This document shows positions 37,857 through 46,287 of a DNA stretch of 57,694 nucleotides, one piece after another. Below the pieces are notes generated by a model, which ran no database searches, had not been told where the DNA came from, and worked only from the letters and a program-made list of their open reading frames with translations. Where the stretch lies: the NCBI GenBank assembly GCA_025965895.1, contig JAOPWC010000020.1, positions 1 through 57,694 on the forward strand, in the 5' to 3' direction. Within the stretch, counting starts at the first letter, position 1, and each line of letters opens with the position of its first letter. Made by a program: the position numbers and the translations under genes. Source of the stretch: Mycobacterium sp. (GTDB lineage Bacteria > Actinomycetota > Actinomycetes > Mycobacteriales > Mycobacteriaceae).

Positions 37857-38618
37857 ATGACGGCGATCACCCGCTATGTTGCGCTGGGCGACTCGTTCAC
37901 CGAAGGGATCGGAGATCCGGATCCCGGCAGTCGCAACGGGCTTCGCGGCTGGGCCGACTTGGTGGCTGCTCACCTGGCCGGCAACAACCCCGAGTTCCGC
38001 TACGCGAATCTGGCGATCCGCGGTCGCACCATGGACGCCGTCATCGCCGGCCAGATCGACGCGGCGATCATGCTGCGACCCGATCTCGTCACCATCTACG
38101 CCGGGATGAACGACTTGTTGAGGGTGCGGACGGATCTCGACGCGATGATGGCGCGCTACGCGCAGGCGTTGGGACGCCTGCGCCGTACCGGCGCAAGGGT
38201 GGTGACCTTCACCGCAGCCGACATCGGAACCGTGCCGGTGTTTCGCCGGCTGCGGGGGCGCGCCGCGATCTACAACGAACTGCTGCGCGCCATTGTCGAC
38301 GACCTGGATCTGGGCCTGGTGGACTTCTGGCGCTTCGCCGAGTTCCGGGACCCTCGAATGTGGGACGGCGACCGGATCCATCTGGCTCCGCTGGGACACC
38401 GGCAGATGGCCGGTCGGGTGCTCGACGCTCTCGCGGTGCCGCACACACTTTATGGACCACCTGATGCGTTGACGTCACGGGGACCCGTGAACCGGCTTCG
38501 CGCCGACCTGCAGTGGGCGGCCAGCTTTGCCGCACCGTGGGTGATTCGGCGGCTACGACGCATGACTCCCGGCGACGGCGTCGAGCCGAAGCTGGCGCAC
38601 CTGACGACAATCGTGTGA
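37857..38618 (+). CDS. SGNH/GDSL hydrolase
   Basis: The 253-residue protein begins MTAITRYVALGDSFTEGIGD. The block I serine is S13 (GDSFTEG), block III is GMND (N85), and block V is DRIH (D172, H175): the catalytic set of SGNH esterases/lipases. No signal peptide is visible, so it is probably cytoplasmic. The ATG lies at the end of a segment with little SD support. Likely an esterase or acyl hydrolase of unknown substrate. The following phosphatase gene is on the same strand, 60 bases away. Confidence 0.87.
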   Translation: MTAITRYVALGDSFTEGIGDPDPGSRNGLRGWADLVAAHLAGNNPEFRYANLAIRGRTMDAVIAGQIDAAIMLRPDLVTIYAGMNDLLRVRTDLDAMMARYAQALGRLRRTGARVVTFTAADIGTVPVFRRLRGRAAIYNELLRAIVDDLDLGLVDFWRFAEFRDPRMWDGDRIHLAPLGHRQMAGRVLDALAVPHTLYGPPDALTSRGPVNRLRADLQWAASFAAPWVIRRLRRMTPGDGVEPKLAHLTTIV

Positions 38619-38678
38619 CGCGTCCCCGTTCACCTGTGTGTGTGCTGTCATTCGCCCGGCCGGGGTAACAATGAGACT

Positions 38679-40277
38679 GTGGCCGAGCAACCGCCAACCA
38701 GCGGAAATGGCGAGGGACAGCGACTGGGACTGAGCCGGCGCAACCTGTTGACCACTGGCGCGGCGTCGGCCATCGTCGGCGCCGGACTCGGTTTTGGGGG
38801 TGCCGAGCTGGTGCACACACAGAGGCGCGGGCCGCAGGTCTGGCTTCGGCCGGACAGGAGTAATGCCCCGCCTGTCGCGGGCCTGCACCTGCAGTTCGGC
38901 GCGAACGCGTCCACCGATGTGGTGGTGTCGTGGTACACCACGACAGGAGTCCACAACCCGCGAGTGATGGTCGGCACGCCGAACGACGGTTTCTGGCACA
39001 CCGTGACGGCGGACACGCGCACTTACCGGGACGCGTTCTCGGGCACCGAGGTTCTCGTCAATCACGCCCGAATCGGTGGTTTGACGGCCGACAGCGACTA
39101 TATTTACGCCGCGGTCCATGACGGCGCGTCTCCGGTGCTCGGCACCGTCCGCACCGCCCCGGCAGGCCGAGCCGCTCTGCGGTTCAGCAGCTTTGGCGAT
39201 CAGGCCACCCCAACGCTGGGCCGGATGGCAGGCGCCTCGTTCGTCAACGACAATCTCGGCTCGCCCGCGGCCGGTGACATCACCGCGGCAATCGAGCGTA
39301 TGGATCCGCTGTTCAATCTGGTCAACGGCGACCTGTGCTACGCCAACCTGGCCCACGACCGGATCCGGGCCTGGTCGGACTGGTTCGAGAGCAATTCCCG
39401 CTCGGCCCGTTACCGGCCATGGATGCCGGCAGCGGGAAATCATGAGAACGAATTGGGCAACGGCCCGATCGGCTACGGGGCGTATCAGACGTATTTCGCG
39501 CTGCCGGAGTCCGGGTCCGACCCCGAGCTGCGCGGGCTCTGGTACGCGTTCACTGCAGGTTCCGTGCGGGTGGTCAGTCTGAACAACGATGACGTGTGCT
39601 ACCAGGACGGTGGCAACTCCTACGTACGCGGCTACTCGGCGGGTGCCCAAAAGGGTTGGCTGGAGCGCGAGCTCGCCAACGCGCGCGCCAATCACGACAT
39701 CGACTGGTTGGTGGTGTGCATGCACCAGACGGCGATTTCCACCGCTGACCGCACCAACGGGGCCGATCTGGGCATTCGCCAGGACTGGCTGCCGCTGTTT
39801 GACCGCTACGGTGTCGATCTGGTCGTGTGCGGTCACGAGCACCACTACGAACGCTCGCATCCGATCCGGGGTGTTTTGCCGACCGACACGCGCACCCCGA
39901 TACCGGTGGCGACGCGCACTGACGTCATCGACACGAGCAAGGGAACCGTGCATCTGGTGATCGGAGGAGGCGGAACGTCGGCGCCGTCGAACACCTTGTT
40001 CTTCGACCAGCCCCGATGCCGCGTCGTGACGGGCGTCGGCGCCTTCGACCCGGCGGTCGGCCGCAAGGCCCCGATCTACGTTCCGGAGGATGCACCCTGG
40101 TCGGCTTTCCGTGACCGCGACCACCCATACGGCTTCGTCCTCTTTGACGTCGATCCGGGCCGCGCCGGCGGCAACACCACGATCAAGGCCACGCATTACG
40201 CGATCACCGGACCGTTCGGCGAGGTCACTCCCGTTGACGAGTTCCTCCTCACCCGGCCACGCAACGGACCGGCGTAA
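38679..40277 (+). CDS. Tat-exported purple acid phosphatase-like metallophosphoesterase
   Basis: The 532-residue protein is read from a GTG (VAEQPPTSGN). The twin-arginine motif SRRNLL at 19-24 is followed by a hydrophobic stretch (AASAIVGAGLGFGGAEL), so it should be folded before export. An N-terminal fibronectin-like domain (LHLQFGANASTDVVVSWYT) precedes the phosphoesterase domain. Metal motifs are NGDLCYA, GNHE, the CMHQT region and GHEHHYERS. It probably releases phosphate outside the membrane; M. tuberculosis Rv2577 is a similar enzyme. Confidence 0.87.
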   Translation: MAEQPPTSGNGEGQRLGLSRRNLLTTGAASAIVGAGLGFGGAELVHTQRRGPQVWLRPDRSNAPPVAGLHLQFGANASTDVVVSWYTTTGVHNPRVMVGTPNDGFWHTVTADTRTYRDAFSGTEVLVNHARIGGLTADSDYIYAAVHDGASPVLGTVRTAPAGRAALRFSSFGDQATPTLGRMAGASFVNDNLGSPAAGDITAAIERMDPLFNLVNGDLCYANLAHDRIRAWSDWFESNSRSARYRPWMPAAGNHENELGNGPIGYGAYQTYFALPESGSDPELRGLWYAFTAGSVRVVSLNNDDVCYQDGGNSYVRGYSAGAQKGWLERELANARANHDIDWLVVCMHQTAISTADRTNGADLGIRQDWLPLFDRYGVDLVVCGHEHHYERSHPIRGVLPTDTRTPIPVATRTDVIDTSKGTVHLVIGGGGTSAPSNTLFFDQPRCRVVTGVGAFDPAVGRKAPIYVPEDAPWSAFRDRDHPYGFVLFDVDPGRAGGNTTIKATHYAITGPFGEVTPVDEFLLTRPRNGPA

Positions 40278-40306
40278 CGCGTCGACCCGACACCGAACGT
40301 TGCATC

Positions 40307-40328
40307 ACGATAGTTTTCGATATATCGT
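40307..40328. promoter_or_regulatory. Candidate PadR operator
   Basis: An inverted repeat ACGATA (40307-40312) / TATCGT (40323-40328) encloses a perfect palindrome CGATATATCG (40318-40327). It lies 53 bases before the padR start in otherwise GC-rich DNA. AT-rich TATATCG-type dyads are common autoregulatory sites of this PadR group; this is inference. Confidence 0.55.
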
Positions 40329-40380
40329 TGACATAACGGGAGCGCAGCCAGCGTTCCCCGGGACGAGAAGAGAGACTTCC

Positions 40381-41100
40381 ATGACACACACATTCGACGG
40401 CCCGCACGAAGGGCCGACTGGTTTCGGGTTCGGCTTCGGGCCTGCGGTGCGACGCGAGCTGCACCAGCAGCGGCGCGAGGCTCGTCGCGAGATTCGCGGA
40501 TTCATCCGCGACCAGGTTCGCAATCACGCCGCCGGCCACCGCGGCGGCCCGTTCGGGCCCGGGTTCGGGCCGGGATTCGGTCCCGGCTTCGGACCTGGAT
40601 TCGGCCCGGGATTGGGCTTCGGGCCTGGCGGCCCGCGGGGACACCGTGGCCGTGGGCGTGGTCGTCGTCGCGGCGACGTTCGCGCGGCCATTCTCGCGCT
40701 GCTGACCGAGCGGCCGATGCATGGCTACGAGATGATCCAGGAGATCAGCGAGCGCAGCAACGGCTTGTGGCGGCCGAGCCCCGGCTCGGTCTACCCGACG
40801 CTGCAACTGCTCGTCGACGAGGGCCTCATCGTCGCGACCGAAAGCGACGGCAGCAGAAAACTTTTCGAGCTCACTGAGGACGGCCGTCAGGCCGCCGCGA
40901 AGACCGATACCCCACCGTGGGAGAAGGTCGCCGAAGGCGTCGATCCCAACGAGGTCAACCTGCGAACCGCGCTGGGCCAGATCACCGGCGCCCTGTTCCA
41001 GGCGGCGCACGCTGCCACACCTGAGCAGCAGAAGCGCATCGTCGAGATCGTCAACAACGCGCGACGCGACATCTACGGCATCCTCGGCGAGACCGAGTAA
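40381..41100 (+). CDS. PadR-family regulator with a Gly/Phe/Pro-repeat N-terminal extension
   Basis: The 239-residue protein begins MTHTFDGPHEGPTGFGFGFG. Residues 1-98 are an unusual extension: a basic helix (RRELHQQRREARREIRGF), then FGPG repeats, then an Arg/Gly stretch (GRGRGRRRG). The PadR winged HTH follows (DVRAAILALLTERPMHGYEM, PSPGSVYPTLQLLVDEGLI), with a C-terminal dimer helix. The start has a purine-rich leader (GAGAAGAGAGACTTCC). The last codons lead into a 15-bp tandem array that repeats the stop codon. It probably autoregulates through the palindrome upstream. Confidence 0.87.
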   Translation: MTHTFDGPHEGPTGFGFGFGPAVRRELHQQRREARREIRGFIRDQVRNHAAGHRGGPFGPGFGPGFGPGFGPGFGPGLGFGPGGPRGHRGRGRGRRRGDVRAAILALLTERPMHGYEMIQEISERSNGLWRPSPGSVYPTLQLLVDEGLIVATESDGSRKLFELTEDGRQAAAKTDTPPWEKVAEGVDPNEVNLRTALGQITGALFQAAHAATPEQQKRIVEIVNNARRDIYGILGETE

Positions 41101-41145
41101 GGCCAGACCGAGTAAGGCCAGACCGAGTAAGGCCAGACTGAGTAA
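41095..41145 (+). repeat. 15-bp tandem repeat that starts at the padR stop codon
   Basis: The unit GAGTAAGGCCAGACC occurs 3.4 times (41095-41145). Each unit carries an in-frame TAA, so the gene has four consecutive in-frame stops 15 bases apart. The 41 bases to the next gene are otherwise unremarkable. Confidence 0.93.
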
Positions 41146-41186
41146 CACGACCACGAGAGCCGGCCGGGCTCGCCTAGCCTGAGGCC

Positions 41187-42071
41187 ATGCAACGTGTCCC
41201 GCTCGGCCGGTTCTCGGTCGCACGTATAGGTTTCGGTGCCATGCAGCTTCCCGGTCCAGGCGTCTTCGGGCCGCCGCGCGACCGTGATGCTGCCCTCGCA
41301 GTGCTGCATCGGGCCGTGGAGCTGGGCGTCGACCACATCGACACCGCCCAGTTTTACGGACCCGATGTCGCCAACGAGCTCATCCACGAGGCATTGCACC
41401 CGTACCCCGACAACCTGGCACTGGTCAGCAAGGTCGGTGGCCGCCGCGATGACAACGGCGGCTGGCTGCCGGCGCACGAACCCGACGAACTGCGCCGCGG
41501 CATCGAAGACAACTTGCGCACGCTCGGCGTCGACCAGCTCGCCGCCGTCAACCTGCGGGTGATGGACACCGACGCACCGGACCCGAACAGACCAGGCACC
41601 CTTCGTCGCGAGGAGTTCGACAATCAGCTCACCGCGATGATCAAGGCCCGCGACGAGGGGCTGATCGCCGGGATCGGGCTGAGCAACATCACGCTCGAGC
41701 ACCTGAGGTTCGCGCTGCAGCGCACCGAGATCGTGACCGTGCAGAACGCGTTCAACCTCGTCGACCGATCGTCGCAGCCGCTGCTGGAGGAAACCGCCGA
41801 GCGCGGCATCGCGTTCGTCCCGTTCTTCCCACTCGGATCAGGTTTTGCCGCAGATAATCCCGTGCTCGGCAACCCCGTCGTGCAGCGCACCGCCGAGCAG
41901 CTGGGTCGCACTCCCGCGCAGATCGCGCTGGCGTGGACGCTGACGGTGGCGCCCAATGTGTTGCTGATACCGGGTACCTCGTCGGTGCGGCACCTCGAGG
42001 AGAACATGGCGGTCGCCGACCTCGAACTCGACGGCGACACCCGCCGGGAGCTCGACGCCGTCGCGGAATGA
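41187..42071 (+). CDS. Aldo/keto reductase
   Basis: The 294-residue TIM-barrel protein begins MQRVPLGRFSVARIGFGAMQ. The catalytic Asp/Tyr region is HIDTAQFYG; the Lys is in LALVSKVGG. The NADPH-binding end is LIPGTSSVRHLEENM. It probably reduces aldehydes or ketones with NADPH. Its TGA directly abuts the glpK stop on the other strand (convergent, zero gap). Confidence 0.88.
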   Translation: MQRVPLGRFSVARIGFGAMQLPGPGVFGPPRDRDAALAVLHRAVELGVDHIDTAQFYGPDVANELIHEALHPYPDNLALVSKVGGRRDDNGGWLPAHEPDELRRGIEDNLRTLGVDQLAAVNLRVMDTDAPDPNRPGTLRREEFDNQLTAMIKARDEGLIAGIGLSNITLEHLRFALQRTEIVTVQNAFNLVDRSSQPLLEETAERGIAFVPFFPLGSGFAADNPVLGNPVVQRTAEQLGRTPAQIALAWTLTVAPNVLLIPGTSSVRHLEENMAVADLELDGDTRRELDAVAE

Positions 42072-43586
42072 TCACACCTCCACCCAGTCCAAGCTTCGCT
42101 GGACGGCCTTCTTCCAGCCCTCGTATCCGGCGGCTCGCTGATCGTCGCTCCAGTTCGGCGTCCAGCGTTTGTCCTCACGCCAATTCGCCCGCAGATCAGA
42201 CGGATCCGCCCAGAACCCGACCGCCAGTCCGGCCGCGTACGCGGCACCCAGCGCGGTCGTCTCCGCCACCACCGGCCGCACCACGTCGACGCCGAGCACG
42301 TCGGCCTGGATCTGCATGCACAGATCGTTGGCGGTGACGCCGCCGTCGACCTTCAGCTCCTCGAGATGCACCTCGGAGTCCCCGTGCATCGCATCGACCA
42401 CATCGCGGCTCTGGTAGCAGATCGCCTCCAACGTCGCTCGCGCCAGGTGCGCATTGGTGTTGTACCGCGACAACCCGACGATCGTGCCGCGCGCGTCGGA
42501 ACGCCAGTACGGCGCGAACAGCCCGGAGAATGCCGGCACGAAGTACACGCCGCCGTTGTCCTCGACCTGGCGGGCCAGCGATTCGCTCTGCGCAGCTCCG
42601 CTGATGATGCCGAGCTGGTCGCGCAGCCACTGCACCGCCGAACCGGTGACCGCGATCGAACCCTCCAGCGCATAAACCGGTTTCGCGTCTCCGAACTGGT
42701 AGCAGAGCGTGGTCAGCAGCCCGTGTTCCGAGCGGACGATGCTCTCGCCGGTGTTCTGCAACAGGAAGTTGCCGGTGCCGTAGGTGTTCTTGGCCTCGCC
42801 TTCTGTCAGGCACACCTGGCCGACCATCGCCGCCTGCTGGTCCCCGAGGATGCCGGTCAACGGCACTTCTCCGTCCAGCGGTCCGGACGGATGCGTGGTT
42901 CCGTACGGCTCCGGCGACGACGACGACCTGATCTCCGGCAGCATCTGGCGCGGGACCCCGAAGAACGACAGCAGTTCGTCGTCCCAGTCCAGTGTTTCCA
43001 GGTTCATCAGCATGGTGCGGCTCGCATTGGTGACGTCTGTGACGTGCACGCCGCCGCGAGGGCCGCCGGTCAGGTTCCAGACCACCCAGCTGTCGGTGGT
43101 GCCGAAGATAGCGTCGCCGCTCTCGGCGGCCTCGCGCACCCCGTCGACGTTCTCGAGGATCCACTGCAGCTTGCCGCCGGAGAAATAGGTCGCCGGGGGA
43201 AGGCCGGCCTTGCGCCGGATCACGTCGCCCCGGCCGTCCCGCTCCAGCGCCGACGCGATCCGGGCGGTACGGGTGTCCTGCCAGACGATCGCGTTGTAGT
43301 ACGGCCGCCCCGTGCGCCGGTTCCACACCAGCGACGTCTCGCGCTGGTTCGTGATGCCCAGGGCGCACAGGTCGGTGTCGATGAGGTTCGTCTTGTTCAG
43401 CGCCGACGCCAGCACCGACGTCGTGCGTTCCCAGATTTCAACCGGGTTGTGCTCCACCCATCCCGCGCGCGGCAGGATCTGCTCGTGTTCAAGCTGGTGG
43501 CGGCCCACCTCCTCGCCGGAATGGTCGAAGATCATGCAGCGGGTACTGGTGGTGCCCTGGTCGATCGAGGCGACGAACTCGGCCAC
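42072..43586 (-). CDS. glpK: Glycerol kinase
   Basis: The 504-residue FGGY-family kinase begins [20 protein letters not shown], with the phosphate-1 loop DQGTTST. Family motifs include [19 protein letters not shown], the [11 protein letters not shown] region, [13 protein letters not shown] and [14 protein letters not shown]. It phosphorylates glycerol to glycerol-3-phosphate in the cytoplasm. Length and motifs are complete. It corresponds to Rv3696c in the conserved block. A methyltransferase gene diverges from it with a 61-bp gap. Confidence 0.96.
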   Translation of the reverse strand: MAEFVASIDQGTTSTRCMIFDHSGEEVGRHQLEHEQILPRAGWVEHNPVEIWERTTSVLASALNKTNLIDTDLCALGITNQRETSLVWNRRTGRPYYNAIVWQDTRTARIASALERDGRGDVIRRKAGLPPATYFSGGKLQWILENVDGVREAAESGDAIFGTTDSWVVWNLTGGPRGGVHVTDVTNASRTMLMNLETLDWDDELLSFFGVPRQMLPEIRSSSSPEPYGTTHPSGPLDGEVPLTGILGDQQAAMVGQVCLTEGEAKNTYGTGNFLLQNTGESIVRSEHGLLTTLCYQFGDAKPVYALEGSIAVTGSAVQWLRDQLGIISGAAQSESLARQVEDNGGVYFVPAFSGLFAPYWRSDARGTIVGLSRYNTNAHLARATLEAICYQSRDVVDAMHGDSEVHLEELKVDGGVTANDLCMQIQADVLGVDVVRPVVAETTALGAAYAAGLAVGFWADPSDLRANWREDKRWTPNWSDDQRAAGYEGWKKAVQRSLDWVEV

Positions 43587-43647
43587 GGTGCTCCTCGGCG
43601 AGACGGCGTTGCGTAGGGATCACGTGCAATCGTCCATGATGTCCCAT

Positions 43648-44397
43648 ATGGGCGTGAAGATCCCCAACCTCGACGGCATGCCGCGTGGCGGCCCGGATGC
43701 ATCGTGGTTGGACCGCATGCTTCAGACCGACTGCCAGGAGTACCTGGACCGCGACGACGTCGACGTCGGGCTCAAGCGCCGGGTGATGCGCTCGCTGGAC
43801 TGGATCGGCACGGTTTTCAAGGAGCATGAGCGCAACGCCACGTTGGCGCTGGCCCAGGTGGCCGACGTGCCGGACCCGGCAATCCTCGAACTCGGCGCCG
43901 GCCACGGCGCTCTGTCGCGGCTGATCCTCGAGTGGCACCCCACCGCGACCCTGACGATCACCGATGTCGATCCGGCCTCGGTGGCCGCGATCGCCGCGGG
44001 TGACCTCGGGCACCATCCGCGCGCGACCGTGCGGGTGATGGACGCGACCGCGATCGACGCCGCCGACGGGTCCTACGACCTGGCGGTGTTTGCGATGTCG
44101 TTTCACCACCTGCCGCCGCGGCAGGCCGCGCGGGCGATCGCCGAAGGCACCCGGGTCGCCGACAAGCTGCTGATCATCGACCTGCCGCGGCTGCCGTCAC
44201 CGCTGCACCTGGTGCAGTTGGCGACGTTCGTACCGCTCGCTGCGGTGTTCCCGTTCGCGCACGACGGATTCATCAGTTCACTGCGCGCCTACAGCCGGTC
44301 GGCGCTGCGGGCGCTGGCCGCGCACGCCGATCCAGGCATCGACGTGCGGCTACGCAACGACCTCTGGGGACCTCAGGTTGTCGTCGCGCGCCTCTGA
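43648..44397 (+). CDS. Class I SAM-dependent methyltransferase
   Basis: The 249-residue protein is read from MGVKIPNLDGMP; ATGs at 43636 and 43639 in frame are alternatives and none has a clear SD. SAM motif I is ILELGAGHGALSR, with ITDVDPASV and DLAVFAMSFHHLPP downstream. The substrate is unknown. The last 48 bases overlap the convergent alpha/beta hydrolase gene. Confidence 0.8.
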   Translation: MGVKIPNLDGMPRGGPDASWLDRMLQTDCQEYLDRDDVDVGLKRRVMRSLDWIGTVFKEHERNATLALAQVADVPDPAILELGAGHGALSRLILEWHPTATLTITDVDPASVAAIAAGDLGHHPRATVRVMDATAIDAADGSYDLAVFAMSFHHLPPRQAARAIAEGTRVADKLLIIDLPRLPSPLHLVQLATFVPLAAVFPFAHDGFISSLRAYSRSALRALAAHADPGIDVRLRNDLWGPQVVVARL

Positions 44398-45366
44398 AAA
44401 CAACCGCGACACCGGCAATCGGCTGGCCACCGAATCGACCGCGCAGCGCAGCGCCGGCACGAACACCCCCGACTGCAGCGTGCAGCAGGCATGTCCGGCG
44501 TCGACGCTCACCGCGTAAGCATCCGGAATCCGGCGGGCCAGCCACTGCTGGTGGCGTGGCGAGATGACCCGGTCGCGTAGCGGAATCACCACCGAGGTCG
44601 GCACATCGATGTCAGCGATCCAGGACCTGGAGTCGAACCGGGTGATCTCCGCCAGCGCACGCAACATCGCTCCGGAGCTGGTCGTACGGAACTGGCCCAC
44701 CGCCCAGAGGCGGTCGTGGGACACGGTTTCATCTGCCCCGGACAGGAGCGGCGTGGCGGGTGCCGACCGCGGCTGCGGACTGAGAGCCTCCAGCAGCGCT
44801 GCGAAGACACCCGTCGCGATCCGCTCGTGGGCTGCGCGGCCGAACGTTGCGGCCGCCGCGCACAGCACCAATCCGTCGACCCTGTCCCGGTGACGCTGCC
44901 AGGCAAGCTGGGCGACCAGCGATCCCATCGAAAAACCGATCGGCACAAACGTTTCGATGCCGAGCGTGTCCGCCAGCGCCGCGACGTCGTCGGCGCAGTC
45001 CTCCAGCAAGAATCGAGGTGAGGTGATGCCTGAGCCGTGCCAGCGCTGGTCGAACACCACCACGCGCCCGAACCCACGTAACACCTCCAGGGAGGGATAC
45101 CACGTCAAAAGTCCGGTACATGCGACCGAGTGCAGCAGCACGAACGTCGGACCGCCGGCGGCGGGACCGGAATCCACCACGTAGGTGCTGCCCCGGCCGG
45201 CCAACTTGAGGATCCGGCCACGCGGAAGATGGCCGACGCGAGCCACCCCGGGCACCTTCAGCGGCCGGAGCGGCAACGACAGGCCCAGCGGGCCACGAAG
45301 CGTATCGATATCGCCATTAGAGCACGAGGTGAGCCACCGGGGAGAAGTTTTCGATACGGCTCGCAC
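44350..45366 (-). CDS. Alpha/beta hydrolase
   Basis: The 338-residue reading starts from a GTG at 45366; the true start is uncertain, as the protein-like part begins around LRPLKVPGVARVGHLPRGRI. The frame is open further upstream through unrelated sequence. The nucleophile elbow is GFSMGS (Ser), with VLLHSVACTG as oxyanion loop and DAGHACC holding the catalytic His. Related proteins in mycobacteria act as esterases; the substrate is unknown. It overlaps the methyltransferase 3' end. Confidence 0.78.
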   Translation of the reverse strand: MRAVSKTSPRWLTSCSNGDIDTLRGPLGLSLPLRPLKVPGVARVGHLPRGRILKLAGRGSTYVVDSGPAAGGPTFVLLHSVACTGLLTWYPSLEVLRGFGRVVVFDQRWHGSGITSPRFLLEDCADDVAALADTLGIETFVPIGFSMGSLVAQLAWQRHRDRVDGLVLCAAAATFGRAAHERIATGVFAALLEALSPQPRSAPATPLLSGADETVSHDRLWAVGQFRTTSSGAMLRALAEITRFDSRSWIADIDVPTSVVIPLRDRVISPRHQQWLARRIPDAYAVSVDAGHACCTLQSGVFVPALRCAVDSVASRLPVSRLFSEARDDNLRSPEVVA

Positions 45367-45401
45367 ACAACCTATTTGGCACCATTTCGCCTCGTTCCGC
45401 C

Positions 45402-46205
45402 TCACACCGTCGCCGACGCGCCGCGCTCGAGTTCGACGATCCGGTCGACCATGCCGCGGCGCTGCATCGCGTCCTTGAAGTCCGCCAGCGGTGACGCGAA
45501 CACGCTGTAGTCGTTGAAATGGACAGGGATCGTTTTCGGCAGCCGCAGCACCTCGACCGCCCGCGCCCCCTGCTCGCCGTCCATCGTCACGGTGAGCCCG
45601 ATCGGCAGCCGGTTCCCGGCCGGCAGCCGGGTGCCGCCGAGGTGCAGCACGCCGGCGTCGATCGACGCGAACCGCACCGGTATCTCGTTGAGCTCGTCGA
45701 CGAGCAAGGTGTCGCCGGAGACATAGAGCCGCCGCGTGTCCTGGCCGTGCGCCACTTCGATCATGCTGCCCATCACCGGGGGTAGGAGGCGGTCTATCGG
45801 AGTCGGCGCGTGCCTGCCGGGCAGCGACGTCACGGTCACGGACATGTCCCCCTTTTTGATCGCGTGGGTTTGCCATGTCGACATCCCCCGGGCCCGGCCG
45901 AAACCCCGATGCCGCAGCCGTTTGGCGGCGTGCGGGGTGGTCAGCACCGGAAGCTGACGGTCCAGTCCGTTCTGCGCGACCCGGTCCCAGTGATCGCCGT
46001 GCATGTGTGACAGCACCACCGCGTCGAGCGCCGGCAACTGGTCGACATTCAGCGCCGGCTCCCGGAGTCTCTTGGACACCAGCCCGTAGCCGAGATAAGC
46101 GTGCTGTCCCCGATGCAGAAAATTTGGGTCAGTCAGCAGTCTTATGTCTCCGGCCGAGACGATCGTCGTGGCGTTGCCGACGAACGTTACGGTGATCTCC
46201 CCCAT
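45402..46205 (-). CDS. MBL-fold hydrolase (UlaG-like)
   Basis: The 267-residue protein begins MGEITVTFVGNATTIVSAGD. The metal motif is SHMHGDHWD; further ligands are expected in PGRHAPTP, YVSGDTLL and PVHFNDYS. This layout (VGNATTI at the N-terminus, HFNDYSVF near the C-terminus) is that of the UlaG/YtkL branch of metallo-beta-lactamase-fold enzymes. It is cytoplasmic and of unknown substrate. It is divergent from the GCS2-like gene. Confidence 0.84.
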   Translation of the reverse strand: MGEITVTFVGNATTIVSAGDIRLLTDPNFLHRGQHAYLGYGLVSKRLREPALNVDQLPALDAVVLSHMHGDHWDRVAQNGLDRQLPVLTTPHAAKRLRHRGFGRARGMSTWQTHAIKKGDMSVTVTSLPGRHAPTPIDRLLPPVMGSMIEVAHGQDTRRLYVSGDTLLVDELNEIPVRFASIDAGVLHLGGTRLPAGNRLPIGLTVTMDGEQGARAVEVLRLPKTIPVHFNDYSVFASPLADFKDAMQRRGMVDRIVELERGASATV

Positions 46206-46287
46206 AGGCCCGGGCTACCCGTGATCATGCCCGGTGAATCGGGCAATCTTCTTGCGATCGGCCCGGCGAGCAGGTTGCATCAGCGAC

